Shown here: in pieces, positions 42,652 to 50,341 of the stretch | Position numbering within the stretch: the first letter of the stretch is position 1 | Layout: the number at the start of each line of letters is the position of its first letter | Assembly (NCBI RefSeq): GCF_002926165.1 | Contig: NZ_MAGP01000165.1 | Span: forward strand, 1 to 64,000 | DNA length: 64,000 nt | Reading direction: 5' to 3' | From: Micromonospora chalcea | Lineage (GTDB): Bacteria; Actinomycetota; Actinomycetes; Mycobacteriales; Micromonosporaceae | The notes under the pieces: model-generated | What the model was told of the DNA's origin: nothing | The model's database searches: none | What the model saw: the letters and a program-made list of their open reading frames with translations, nothing else | Translations under genes and position numbers: made by a program

Positions 42652-43883
42652 TGACGGGCCGTACTCGCGCCAACGGCGAAGGATCGATCTTCCCCTACCG
42701 CAACGGCTACGCCGCTTACGTCTGGGTCAACAAGCCGGACGGCAAGCGCGATCGTAAGTACGTCTACGGGCAGACCCGGGAGATCGTCCACGAGAAGTGG
42801 CTCAAGCTGCATCACCAGGCCAAGGCCGGTCCGGTGGCCACCCGCGTGCCGACCCTCGCCGGCTACCTCGGGTACTGGCTGGAAGAGATCGTGAAGCCGA
42901 ATCTCGCGCCGGCTACCTACGTCTCGTACGAGGGGTTCACCCGTCTCTACATCGTGCCGGGCATCGGGACGAAGCGGCTCGACCGTTTGCAGGTCAAGGA
43001 CGTCCAGACCTGGATCAACAAGGTGGCTCGGACGTGCCAGTGCTGTGCCCAGGGCAAGGACGCCGCCAGGCCGCCGGCCAAGCGACGCTGTTGCGCGCTC
43101 GGCGCCTGCTGCAACGCCGTCCCGTCCGACAACGCGGTCAAGGGGCTGCGGGCGACGCTGCGAGCCGCGCTCTCTCAGGCCGTGACCGAAGAGCTGGTCA
43201 GCAAGAACGTGGCGGCACTGGTCAAGCTGCGTGTCACCCGCAAGAGGGCGGGCACGGCGTGGGACAGCGAAGAGGCACGCCGGTTCCTGGAAGCGGCACG
43301 GGCTGACCAGGATCCGATGTACGCCGCCTGGGTGCTGCTGCTGGTGCTCGGGCTGCGCCGCGGGGAACTGCTCGGCCTCGGCTGGGACGACATCGACCAG
43401 GAGGCAGGCGAACTCGACGTCTCCTGGCAACTTCAGCGCGTCGGCGGGCAGCTCCTGCGCCGCGAGACCAAGACGGCGGAATCCGACGCCTCGATGCCGT
43501 TGCCCGAGATCTGCCGGACCGCCCTGGCCATCCGACGCGCGGAACAGGCGGCTGACCGGAAGGCTGCCGGTGAGGTGTGGCAGGAGTCGCCGCTGGTGTT
43601 CACTACCCGGTTCGGCACGCCGATCGAGCCGCGGAACTTCAACCGGGCCTGGGAAGCTCGGATCCGCCGCTACGGCCTGCGGGAGATTACTCCGCACGGC
43701 GCCCGACGGACCTGCGCGAGCATCTTGGCCGATCTCGACGTGCATCCACGGGTGGCGATGCAGATCCTGCGGCACGCTGATTTCAAGGTCACGATGGAGA
43801 TCTACACCCGGGTCAGCTCGAAGCAGACTCGTGAGGCGTTGAAGCGCTTGGGCGACCGGATGAACGGCACGGAATCGGCATGA
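42651..43883 (+). CDS. int: Tyrosine recombinase integrase of the AICE
   Basis: 410 residues from ATG 42651. N-terminal arm-binding domain (GEGSIFPYRNGYAAYVWV), SAM-like core-binding domain interrupted by a Cys-rich insert (CQCCAQG, CCALGACCN), then the catalytic domain: LGLRRGELLGLGWDDI (Arg I), TPHGARRTCAS (HxxR), LRHADFKVT and the nucleophile IYTRVSSK (Tyr). The Cys-rich insert of about 30 residues is typical of some pSAM2-type integrases and may bind zinc. The gene ends 76 bp from the tRNA gene it targets. Confidence 0.93.
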   Translation: MTGRTRANGEGSIFPYRNGYAAYVWVNKPDGKRDRKYVYGQTREIVHEKWLKLHHQAKAGPVATRVPTLAGYLGYWLEEIVKPNLAPATYVSYEGFTRLYIVPGIGTKRLDRLQVKDVQTWINKVARTCQCCAQGKDAARPPAKRRCCALGACCNAVPSDNAVKGLRATLRAALSQAVTEELVSKNVAALVKLRVTRKRAGTAWDSEEARRFLEAARADQDPMYAAWVLLLVLGLRRGELLGLGWDDIDQEAGELDVSWQLQRVGGQLLRRETKTAESDASMPLPEICRTALAIRRAEQAADRKAAGEVWQESPLVFTTRFGTPIEPRNFNRAWEARIRRYGLREITPHGARRTCASILADLDVHPRVAMQILRHADFKVTMEIYTRVSSKQTREALKRLGDRMNGTESA

Positions 43884-43887
43884 CCGC

Positions 43888-43909
43888 TGCTGTACTTTGC
43901 TGCTGTACC
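43888..43909. repeat. Right arm-type integrase site
   Basis: TGCTGTACTTTGCTGCTGTACC, one base different from 25309-25330, begins 4 bp after the int stop. Confidence 0.6.
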
Positions 43910-43918
43910 GCACGAGAA

Positions 43919-43950
43919 AGGGGCCGTCTCGGTTTCCCGAAACGGCCCCT
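43919..43950 (-). terminator. Element-supplied terminator for tRNA-Arg
   Basis: AGGGGCCGT and ACGGCCCCT arms around a 14-nt loop. It has the same layout as 25142-25172 but differs in sequence, so the element brings its own copy when it rebuilds the tRNA 3' end. Confidence 0.65.
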
Positions 43951-43953
43951 GAC

Positions 43954-44001
43954 CTGCTGTGCGCCCGAAGGGACTCGAACCCCTAACCTTCTGATCCGTA
44001 G
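43954..44001. repeat. attR: 48-bp repeat within intact tRNA-Arg
   Basis: Identical to 25176-25223; it supplies the 3' half of the functional tRNA gene. Confidence 0.95.
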
Positions 44002-44032
44002 TCAGATGCTCTATCCGTTGAGCTACGGGCGC
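43960..44032 (-). tRNA. tRNA-Arg (anticodon ACG)
   Basis: 73 nt. Acceptor GCGCCCG pairs with CGGGCGC, discriminator A, anticodon loop CTACGGA with ACG, T-loop GGTTCGAGT. No encoded CCA. It is the integration site of the AICE; its 3' 42 nt come from the element. Confidence 0.97.
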
Positions 44033-44067
44033 TTGTGCTCGGCCAGTCTACACAACCGGCTTTCGCG

Positions 44068-44158
44068 CGGAGACTCCGGGATTCGAACCCGGGAGGGGCT
44101 TTAAGACCCCAACCGCATTAGCAGTGCGGCGCCATAGACCAGACTAGGCGAAGTCTCC
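44068..44158 (-). tRNA. tRNA-Ser (anticodon GCT)
   Basis: 91 nt with the long variable arm of serine tRNAs. Acceptor GGAGACT/AGTCTCC, anticodon loop CTGCTAA containing GCT, T-loop GGTTCGAAT. It lies 35 bp upstream of tRNA-Arg on the same strand, so the two may be co-transcribed. Confidence 0.97.
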
Positions 44159-44292
44159 CTGGTGACCCTGAGGTCACCGCGCCCGAGGATACAGGCCTGC
44201 ACCCGCCCGGGGCAAAGCGGATGCCGGGACCGGCCCTCACGACCGCGTTTCCGTCGTGTGCCAGATCACGTCCACGGCTACGCTCCATCGAT

Positions 44293-45525
44293 ATGCAGGA
44301 GCAGCCGCCGAGCGATCCGCCCCGTCGCGAGCCTGCCGCGAAGGCCCGGCGGACCCGCTCCACCCGACCCACGTTCAGCCCGCCGCCCACGCCGGAGCCT
44401 CCCGCCGGGAGCGCGACGAGCGACACACCGCCACCCCGGCGTCCGCGCCGGGCCGCGCCGACCGTCGTCTTCCAGCCGCCGGCGGCCGACGCCGCAGCGC
44501 CGGCGCGGCGACCACGCCCGGCCGCCGAGCCTTCGACAATCGATCCGGGTACGCCTGCCGCCGCGCAGCCCGACCCCGTGCCCGCCGAGCCGGACGTGAG
44601 TATGCCTTCCCCCGAGCCGGCCGCGCGATCACGCCGTCCGGCCGAGGAGTCGGTGCCGACCGAGCCGTCGAGCGAGGACGAGACGCCGAAGCGGACCCGC
44701 CGTGCGCCCGCCGCGAAGAAGGCGACCCCGAAGAAGGCCGCCCCGATCAAGGCCGCTCCCGCGGTCAAGAAGGCCACCCGGAAGGCGACCCTCCCGAAGC
44801 AGGCCGCCCTGGACCCGCCGGTAGAAGCGCAGCCGCACGACAAGACCGAGAACCTGCCGGCCACCGTCGACGGCCGGCACGCTGCGCGTACCCAGGAAAG
44901 GGGCTGGCGGGCGGTGGGGCCGCAGCTGCGCGACCACCCCGGGTTCGCGCCGGAGCTGCTGGCGCTGGCGGCGGTGGACGCGCTCGGGCCGCGCGCCCGG
45001 GACTGGGTGGCGCAGGTGCGGCGGGCCTACCCGGAGGCGGACGCCGACGGGGTGGCCCGGCTGGCGACGCGGCGGTTCGTCCGGATGGCCGGTACGGGTG
45101 GGGCGCTGGCGGCCGGCGCCGGCATGTTCGCGCCGGTCGCGGAGCTGGCAGCGGTGCTGTGGACGCAGGCGAACCTGGTGCTGCACGTGGCCGCCGCGTA
45201 CGGGCGGGATCCGGCGCATCCGGATCGGGCGGCCGAGCTGCTGGTGCTGACGTTGGTGCACCCGGACGACGGCACCGCCCGGGCGGCGCTGGCGGCGGCT
45301 CGCGCGGCCGACGAGCCGGCGGACGGGCCGTGGGGGCGGGTGGCGGAGGCGGCGTGGCGGCTGGCGACGCCGGTGGCGGCGCAGGCGGGCGGGTGGCTCG
45401 GGCTGCGGCTGGCCGCCCGGCGCCTGCCGGGTGCGGCGGCGTTGGCGGCGGCGATCGGCGGTACGGCGACGGCCGAGCGGGTGGCCGCGCGGGCGGTCGC
45501 CCGGTACCGGCCCGGCCGTACCTGA
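44293..45525 (+). CDS. EcsC-like protein with long disordered N-terminus
   Basis: About 410 residues from ATG 44293 (no good RBS; 44221 is an alternative). Residues 1-190 are disordered: Pro/Arg-rich, then Lys/Ala repeats reminiscent of histone-like tails (KKATPKKAAPIKAAPAVKKATRK words). The C-terminal 210 residues form an Ala-rich helical domain with hydrophobic stretches (GALAAGAGMFAPVAELAAVLW, AALAAAIGGTATAERVAAR) like the EcsC family. Membrane association is likely. Role unknown. Confidence 0.7.
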   Translation: MQEQPPSDPPRREPAAKARRTRSTRPTFSPPPTPEPPAGSATSDTPPPRRPRRAAPTVVFQPPAADAAAPARRPRPAAEPSTIDPGTPAAAQPDPVPAEPDVSMPSPEPAARSRRPAEESVPTEPSSEDETPKRTRRAPAAKKATPKKAAPIKAAPAVKKATRKATLPKQAALDPPVEAQPHDKTENLPATVDGRHAARTQERGWRAVGPQLRDHPGFAPELLALAAVDALGPRARDWVAQVRRAYPEADADGVARLATRRFVRMAGTGGALAAGAGMFAPVAELAAVLWTQANLVLHVAAAYGRDPAHPDRAAELLVLTLVHPDDGTARAALAAARAADEPADGPWGRVAEAAWRLATPVAAQAGGWLGLRLAARRLPGAAALAAAIGGTATAERVAARAVARYRPGRT

Positions 45526-45536
45526 TCGACGCCGGT

Positions 45537-45585
45537 TCGGCGAGGTGGCGGGGTCCGTCGGGCCGCGACACCGCTACCTCGCCGA
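45537..45585. terminator. Bidirectional hairpin terminator
   Basis: Arms 45537-45551 and 45571-45585 (14 of 15 pairs) between two convergent genes. Confidence 0.7.
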
Positions 45586-45616
45586 CCCGGCGAAGCCATC
45601 AGGCCGGCAGCCGGGA

Positions 45617-46390
45617 TCAGAGCCAGTCGAACCAGGACTTGGGCAGCATCGCGTACCCGACGAACGCGAAGATGTCGAGCAGCGTGTGCGCGACGATCAG
45701 CGGGGCGACCCGGCGGGTGCGCAGGTAGAACAGCCCGAAGATCACACCCATGACGGCGTTGCCGACGAACGCGCCGAAGCCCTGGTAGAGGTGGTAGGAG
45801 CCGCGCAGCAGCGCGCTCGTGGCGAGCACCGCGCCGATCCGCCAGTTGAGCTGCCGCAGCCGGGTGATCAGGTAGCCGACCACGATCACCTCCTCCAGCA
45901 CGGCGTTCTGCACGGCGGCGAGGATCAGCACCGGCACCGTCCACCAGAGGTCGGGCAGCGCGGCCGGGACCAGGGTGGCGTTGAGGCCGAGCTGCGCCGC
46001 CGCCCAGAACAGCGCCAGCCCGGGCAGGCCGATGAGCGCGGTCAGGCCCGCGCCCCGGGCCAGGTCCGAGCCGGGCCGCCGGAAGTCGACGCCGAGCGTC
46101 CGTGCCGGGTCGCCGGGGTCGCGCGCCAGCAGGTGTACGGCGAGCAGCACCGGCAGCAGCGCGAAGACGATCCCGAGCAGCTGGTACGTCAGGTCGAGGT
46201 AGGGCCGGGCCGACGCTGAGGTGTTCAGCGCGGCGGTCTGCTTGGACAGCCCACCGGTCGCGGTGAGCTTCGCGATCAGCGACACCAGCGCGTACACGGC
46301 CGACTGGCCGAGGGACAGACCGAGCACGAGCAGCGTCTCGGTGCCCAGCATCCGGCGGGAGACCGGGCGGGCCAGCTCGTCAACCGTCAC
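45617..46390 (-). CDS. CPBP-family intramembrane metalloprotease
   Basis: 257 residues with about seven TM helices. The CPBP (Abi) motifs are present: EEVIVVGYL (Glu-Glu), LLRGSYHLYQG (Arg and His), and APLIVAHTLLDIF (final His). These residues build the zinc site of Rce1-like proteases in the membrane. In bacteria relatives serve in bacteriocin self-immunity or peptide processing; the substrate here is unknown. Confidence 0.88.
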   Translation of the reverse strand: MTVDELARPVSRRMLGTETLLVLGLSLGQSAVYALVSLIAKLTATGGLSKQTAALNTSASARPYLDLTYQLLGIVFALLPVLLAVHLLARDPGDPARTLGVDFRRPGSDLARGAGLTALIGLPGLALFWAAAQLGLNATLVPAALPDLWWTVPVLILAAVQNAVLEEVIVVGYLITRLRQLNWRIGAVLATSALLRGSYHLYQGFGAFVGNAVMGVIFGLFYLRTRRVAPLIVAHTLLDIFAFVGYAMLPKSWFDWL

Positions 46391-46512
46391 CGGACCATGA
46401 AATCACTTCGGCGTCCCGACCCGGCGATCGCACAGTCTGTGCGACCGACGTACACGCTCCGTGGAGATTCTATGGCTGCCGATCCGCCCGTACGGAGAAG
46501 GAGCGTGCCCCT

Positions 46513-47634
46513 GTGGAGAACTTCGCGCGGCTGCTGAAGGAGAGCTGGGCCCTGGTCGAGGAGGACCGGGAGCGGCTCAGCGGTCACTTCTACGCCCGGC
46601 TGTTCCTCCTCGACCCGGAGCTGCGCAAGCTCTTCCCGGTGCAGATGAACGGGCAGGGCGACCGGATCCTGGAGGCCATCGTCACCGCCACCCAGACCGT
46701 GGGCGACCCGGAGAGCTTCGACGAGTACCTGCGGGCGCTGGGCCGGGACCACCGGAAGTACCACGTGACGGCCGAGCACTACGCGACCATGGGTGTCGCG
46801 CTGCTGGACGCGCTGCGCAGCACCGCCGGGGACGGCTGGAACCTGGAGTACGACCAGGCGTGGCGGGAGGCGTACGCGAGCATCAGCGCGCGGATGCTGG
46901 CCGGCGCGGAGGCCGACGGCAACCCGCCGTACTGGCACGCCGAGGTGCTCACCCACGAGCGGCACGGCCCGGACACGGCGGTGCTGACCGTACGCGCGCT
47001 CCAGCACCCGCTGCCCTGGCAGGCGGGGCAGTACGTCAGCGTGGAGGTGCCCCGCTACCACCCGCGGGTGTGGCGGACGTACTCGGTGGCGAACGCGCCG
47101 AACGAGGAGAACGTGCTGGAGTTCCACGTGCGTACGCCGCCCGGCGCGGCCGGCTGGGTGTCCGGGGCGCTGGTGCGCCGCACCAAGCCGGGTGACCTGC
47201 TGCGGGTGGCCGCGCCGATGGGCTCGATGACGCTTGATCCGGAGTCCACCCGGGACGTCCTCTGCGTGGCCGGCGGGGTCGGGCTGGCGCCGATCAAGGC
47301 GCTGGTGGAGGAGCTGACCCGGGTCAACCGCACCCGCTGGGTGCACGTCTTCTACGGCGCGCGCCGCCCGGACGAGCTGTACGGGCTGGCCGGCCTGGAG
47401 GACCTGGTCGCGACCCACCCGTGGTTGTCGGTGACGCCGTCGTGCAGCGAGGACCCGGGCTTCGGTGGCGAACTCGGTGACGTGTCCGAGGTGGTCACCC
47501 GGTACGGGCCGTGGACCACGCACGACTGTTACGTCTCCGGCTCGGCCGCGATGGTCCGGGCCACCCTGCGGGCGCTCGCCGCCGACGACGTCCCGCCGGA
47601 CCACATCCGGTACGACACGTTCGGCAACCTCTGA
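46513..47634 (+). CDS. Globin-reductase fusion (flavohemoprotein-like)
   Basis: 373 residues from GTG 46513, AGAAGGAGC upstream. Residues 1-130 are a globin (FYARLFLLDPELRKLFPVQMNGQ, KYHVTAEHYATMG with the proximal His). Residues 140-240 form the FAD domain (WQAGQYVSVEVP, RTYSVANAP). The rest is an NAD-binding domain (CVAGGVGLAPIKALVEEL, HDCYVSGSAAMV). Flavohemoproteins turn NO into nitrate with NADH and O2. The linker is short and the FAD motif RTYS matches the actinobacterial variant with a two-domain reductase. Separated from the next gene by a perfect hairpin. Confidence 0.9.
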   Translation: MENFARLLKESWALVEEDRERLSGHFYARLFLLDPELRKLFPVQMNGQGDRILEAIVTATQTVGDPESFDEYLRALGRDHRKYHVTAEHYATMGVALLDALRSTAGDGWNLEYDQAWREAYASISARMLAGAEADGNPPYWHAEVLTHERHGPDTAVLTVRALQHPLPWQAGQYVSVEVPRYHPRVWRTYSVANAPNEENVLEFHVRTPPGAAGWVSGALVRRTKPGDLLRVAAPMGSMTLDPESTRDVLCVAGGVGLAPIKALVEELTRVNRTRWVHVFYGARRPDELYGLAGLEDLVATHPWLSVTPSCSEDPGFGGELGDVSEVVTRYGPWTTHDCYVSGSAAMVRATLRALAADDVPPDHIRYDTFGNL

Positions 47635-47651
47635 ACCTTGCTCCCCCCGAG

Positions 47652-47691
47652 CCGGGTCGCGTGCCCCCGCCCCCTGGGGCACGCGACCCGG
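47652..47691. terminator. Perfect 16-bp bidirectional terminator
   Basis: Arms 47652-47667 and 47676-47691 around an 8-nt loop, between convergent genes ending at 47634 and 47702. Confidence 0.85.
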
Positions 47692-47701
47692 CCCCCCCGT
47701 T

Positions 47702-49234
47702 TCAGTAGCGCCAGGGGGTGCCGGTCTCGCGGTACTCCTCCACCGGCACGAGCGGCACGCCGGGCGCCATCCGGTCGACGTAGAGCCGCCCGTCCAGGTG
47801 GTCGATCTCGTGCGCGACCAGCCGCGCCATCGCGTACTCGAACGAGGTGATCACCCGGCTGCCGTCCCAGAGCGCGTGTTCCACGTCGATCCGCAGCGGC
47901 CGGGGCACCAGGCCGCGGTGGTCGAAGAAGGAGAGGCACCCCTCGTACTGCTCGTCGGTCTCGGCGGCGGTGTCCACGACGCGCGGGTTGAGCAGCACCA
48001 CCGGTTCGGCCGCGCGGGCGGCGGGCCGGACCAGCGCGGCGGACCAGCCGATGCCGAGCTGGGGCGCGGCGAGGCCGACGCCCTTGCTGAACGGGTGCAG
48101 CTCGTCCAGCCGGGCCAGCATCGCGGCGAGCCGGTCGATGACCTGCCGGGCGTGCCGTTCCTCGGCCGGCAGGTCGAACTGGCGGGCCGGCTGCCGCAGC
48201 AGGTCGTCGCCGCGCTGCACGATGCCCACGGCACGCATCCGGTCGCTGGCCCGAACCCGGGCGCCGCCGGTGGGCGCGCTGTCCGGCTCGGCGTCCGCCT
48301 GCGGGCTGCGGAACCGCCACTGCATCCGGTAGCGGGCGTTGAGCGGCGGGTCGTCGGTCCCCCAGTCGAAGATCACCCGGTCGCCGTCGGAGGCACGCTG
48401 GATCGGCGTACGCAGCGGTCCTTCCTCGGCCGACAGCGAGGTCTCCGCGCCCCACACCTTGGGGTCGAGGTCCGCGGGCAGGTCGAGCCGCACCGCCAGG
48501 TGCCGGGTGGGCAGGCGTACGGCCCGCTGGAACCAGGGGCCCCACTTGTCCTGGCCGACGCGGTACGCGTACTCGATGGTGACCCGGTCGCCCGGGTAGA
48601 GCGGGAAGCGTCCCTCGTCGTTCTCGAAGAGCAGCCAGATCTCCTTGAACGCGTCCCGGTCGTGCTTGGCCCGCCAGTGCATCGGCTCGCGTCCGTTGCC
48701 GTCGTCCCGGTACGCGGTCAGTTGCAGCTCGGCGAAGGTGAGCGGGTGTTCCCGGTGGTGCCGGTTGGAGCGGCCCGGGTCGTTCGGGTAGCGGTCGACG
48801 GCGACCCGGACCAGGTAGCGGGTGACCGGTTCGGTGCCCGCGTTGTACAGCTCCCGCCGGATCGCGCAGTGGTAGCCGTCGCCGATGTGGGTGAGCGTGG
48901 CCACCTCGCGCTCGACCACGAGGCCGGTGCCGGGCGGCAGCCACTGCCCGGGGACCGGCGGGTCGCGGTGCGCTCCGCCGGCGCGGCCGTGCCGCAGCTC
49001 GTCGTACTCCCGGAAGCGCTGCCAGATCGCGCCGCTGGCCTCCAGGACGGCCTCGGCGCGGCGGGCGAAGTCCTCGGTGGGCCGGTGCCGGCGCCCTTCG
49101 ACGTGGCTGACGTAGGACGGGTCGAAGCCCATCAGCGTCGCCAACTGCTTCTTGGACAGCCCTCGGCCGGTCCGGTGCCGGGCAAGTTCCGCCGCGAACG
49201 AGTCCGCGGCACGCTCGATCGGTGAGGTCGTCAT
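47702..49234 (-). CDS. XRE-type HTH protein fused to peptide deformylase
   Basis: 510 residues from ATG 49234. Residues about 8-65 are an XRE helix-turn-helix (SKKQLATLMGFDPSYVSHVEG). The middle (about 90-330) is a beta-rich domain with no family I recognise (REVATLTHIGDGYHCAIRRE, YAYRVGQDKWGPWFQRAVRL). Residues about 370-505 are a complete peptide deformylase: GVGLAAPQ (385), EGCLS (431), HEIDH (475), with all metal ligands and the catalytic Glu present. Deformylases normally stand alone; fusion to a DNA-binding and a sensor-like domain is unusual and its purpose is unknown. Confidence 0.88.
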   Translation of the reverse strand: MTTSPIERAADSFAAELARHRTGRGLSKKQLATLMGFDPSYVSHVEGRRHRPTEDFARRAEAVLEASGAIWQRFREYDELRHGRAGGAHRDPPVPGQWLPPGTGLVVEREVATLTHIGDGYHCAIRRELYNAGTEPVTRYLVRVAVDRYPNDPGRSNRHHREHPLTFAELQLTAYRDDGNGREPMHWRAKHDRDAFKEIWLLFENDEGRFPLYPGDRVTIEYAYRVGQDKWGPWFQRAVRLPTRHLAVRLDLPADLDPKVWGAETSLSAEEGPLRTPIQRASDGDRVIFDWGTDDPPLNARYRMQWRFRSPQADAEPDSAPTGGARVRASDRMRAVGIVQRGDDLLRQPARQFDLPAEERHARQVIDRLAAMLARLDELHPFSKGVGLAAPQLGIGWSAALVRPAARAAEPVVLLNPRVVDTAAETDEQYEGCLSFFDHRGLVPRPLRIDVEHALWDGSRVITSFEYAMARLVAHEIDHLDGRLYVDRMAPGVPLVPVEEYRETGTPWRY

Positions 49235-49473
49235 CAGCTTCCTCGTGGCGGGAAGCCCATTTTCACGTTGGGTGGCCGAACGTGTACGGAAACTGCCTCG
49301 TATTCGACATACACCTTGACATCTGAACGGAGCGCATCGATCCTTACACCGTGCGTCGCCGTTTCCGGCGGCGTTTTTCGTCTTCCGGGCCGGGTAGTAC
49401 GCGACCGGCGCCGGAGTGACCGGGACCTCCCCGCGACACCGCGACGTCACTTCCCCTCCCGCCGAGGGAGTGG

Positions 49474-49489
49474 TTAGGCTAGCCTTAGC
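49474..49489. promoter_or_regulatory. IdeR/DmdR iron box
   Basis: TTAGGCTAGCCTTAGC matches the actinobacterial iron box (TTAGGTTAGGCTAACCTAA) closely and lies 54 bp upstream of the FhuF-like gene. It predicts repression by iron. Confidence 0.75.
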
Positions 49490-49542
49490 TTCGGTCGACG
49501 GCACGCGCCGGCCGACAGGGCGACCAGACAGGGGACGGCCAG

Positions 49543-50337
49543 GTGACTGCGGTGATGCCGGGGCGCGACGCCGCCACCCCGTTCGCCCCGGTGACCGCGA
49601 CCCTGCGCGCCATGTTCGGCACCGACGACCTGCCCGGGCTCGCGCCCGGCCTGCTGGTCCGCGACGAGCTGGACCGCTGGTCCCCGGCCGCCCGGCTGAT
49701 CGACGGCACGCTGCTTCCCGAGTTCCTGACCCGCGCCGGCCGCCGCTGGGGCGGCACCCCGCACGCCTGTGCCGCGCTCGCGTGGAAGTCCTACAGCTAC
49801 TGGACGGCGCTCCCAGCGGTGCTCGGCTGGGCGTCGGCCCGGCGGGTGCCGCTGCTCGACCCGGCCGACGCCCTCGTGCACTTCGAGGACCACCACCAGC
49901 TGCTCACGCTGGGGCTGCGCGCGTCCACCCCGGTGGCGGTGCTGCCCGGTGACCCGCTGGCGCTGGCCGGCGCGCCGGGTGTGGTCGTGGTGCCGGACGA
50001 GGCCGCGCTGCTCGGCGCGCTGCGCGCGTCCCTGCTCGACGCGCACTTCGCCCCGCTGATCGCCGCCATCCAGGGCGAGGTGCGGATCGGCACCCGTACG
50101 CTGCTCGGCTCGGTGGCCTCCGGCATCGCGCACGGCATCCTGCGCGCGGCGGACGCGCTGCCCGGCTCGTCCGTGGCGACCGTCGGCACGCTGCTCGGCG
50201 CGCTCGACCTGAACGACCTGGTCGAACTGGTGCCGGGCCCGGCCGGCGAGCCGACAGTGCAGCGGCGCACCTGCTGCCTGGCGTTCACGCTGCCCCGGCC
50301 CAAGGTGTGCCAGGGCTGCTGCGTCCGCCAGGGCTGA
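49543..50337 (+). CDS. FhuF-like [2Fe-2S] ferric-siderophore reductase
   Basis: 264 residues from GTG 49543. The C-terminus RRTCCLAFTLPRPKVCQGCC carries the Cys-Cys-x(10)-Cys-x2-Cys cluster of FhuF proteins. The N-terminal part has GRRWGGTPHACAALAWKSYSYW. Such proteins reduce iron in imported siderophores. The iron box just upstream supports the assignment. Lies 4 bp from the end of the convergent membrane gene. Confidence 0.87.
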   Translation: MTAVMPGRDAATPFAPVTATLRAMFGTDDLPGLAPGLLVRDELDRWSPAARLIDGTLLPEFLTRAGRRWGGTPHACAALAWKSYSYWTALPAVLGWASARRVPLLDPADALVHFEDHHQLLTLGLRASTPVAVLPGDPLALAGAPGVVVVPDEAALLGALRASLLDAHFAPLIAAIQGEVRIGTRTLLGSVASGIAHGILRAADALPGSSVATVGTLLGALDLNDLVELVPGPAGEPTVQRRTCCLAFTLPRPKVCQGCCVRQG

Positions 50338-50341
50338 CCGC

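Larger units (their letters stand above)
25176..44001. mobile_element. AICE-type integrative and conjugative element (18.8 kb) in tRNA-Arg(ACG)
   Basis: The element is bounded by 48-bp identical repeats, with the intact tRNA at the right and a 3' fragment at the left. Int and Xis lie next to the right end. The backbone (GntR-HAD, Pra-like, FtsK/TraB, small membrane and zinc proteins, C5-methyltransferase, RepSA) is that of pSAM2-like actinomycete ICEs, which transfer as double-stranded DNA between mycelia. All backbone ORFs look intact, so the element is probably functional. Cargo at 25516-31078 is a modification/nuclease/ATPase island of lower GC. Genes at 32102-34998 run leftward and 35184-43883 rightward from a shared regulatory region. 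Confidence 0.93.
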
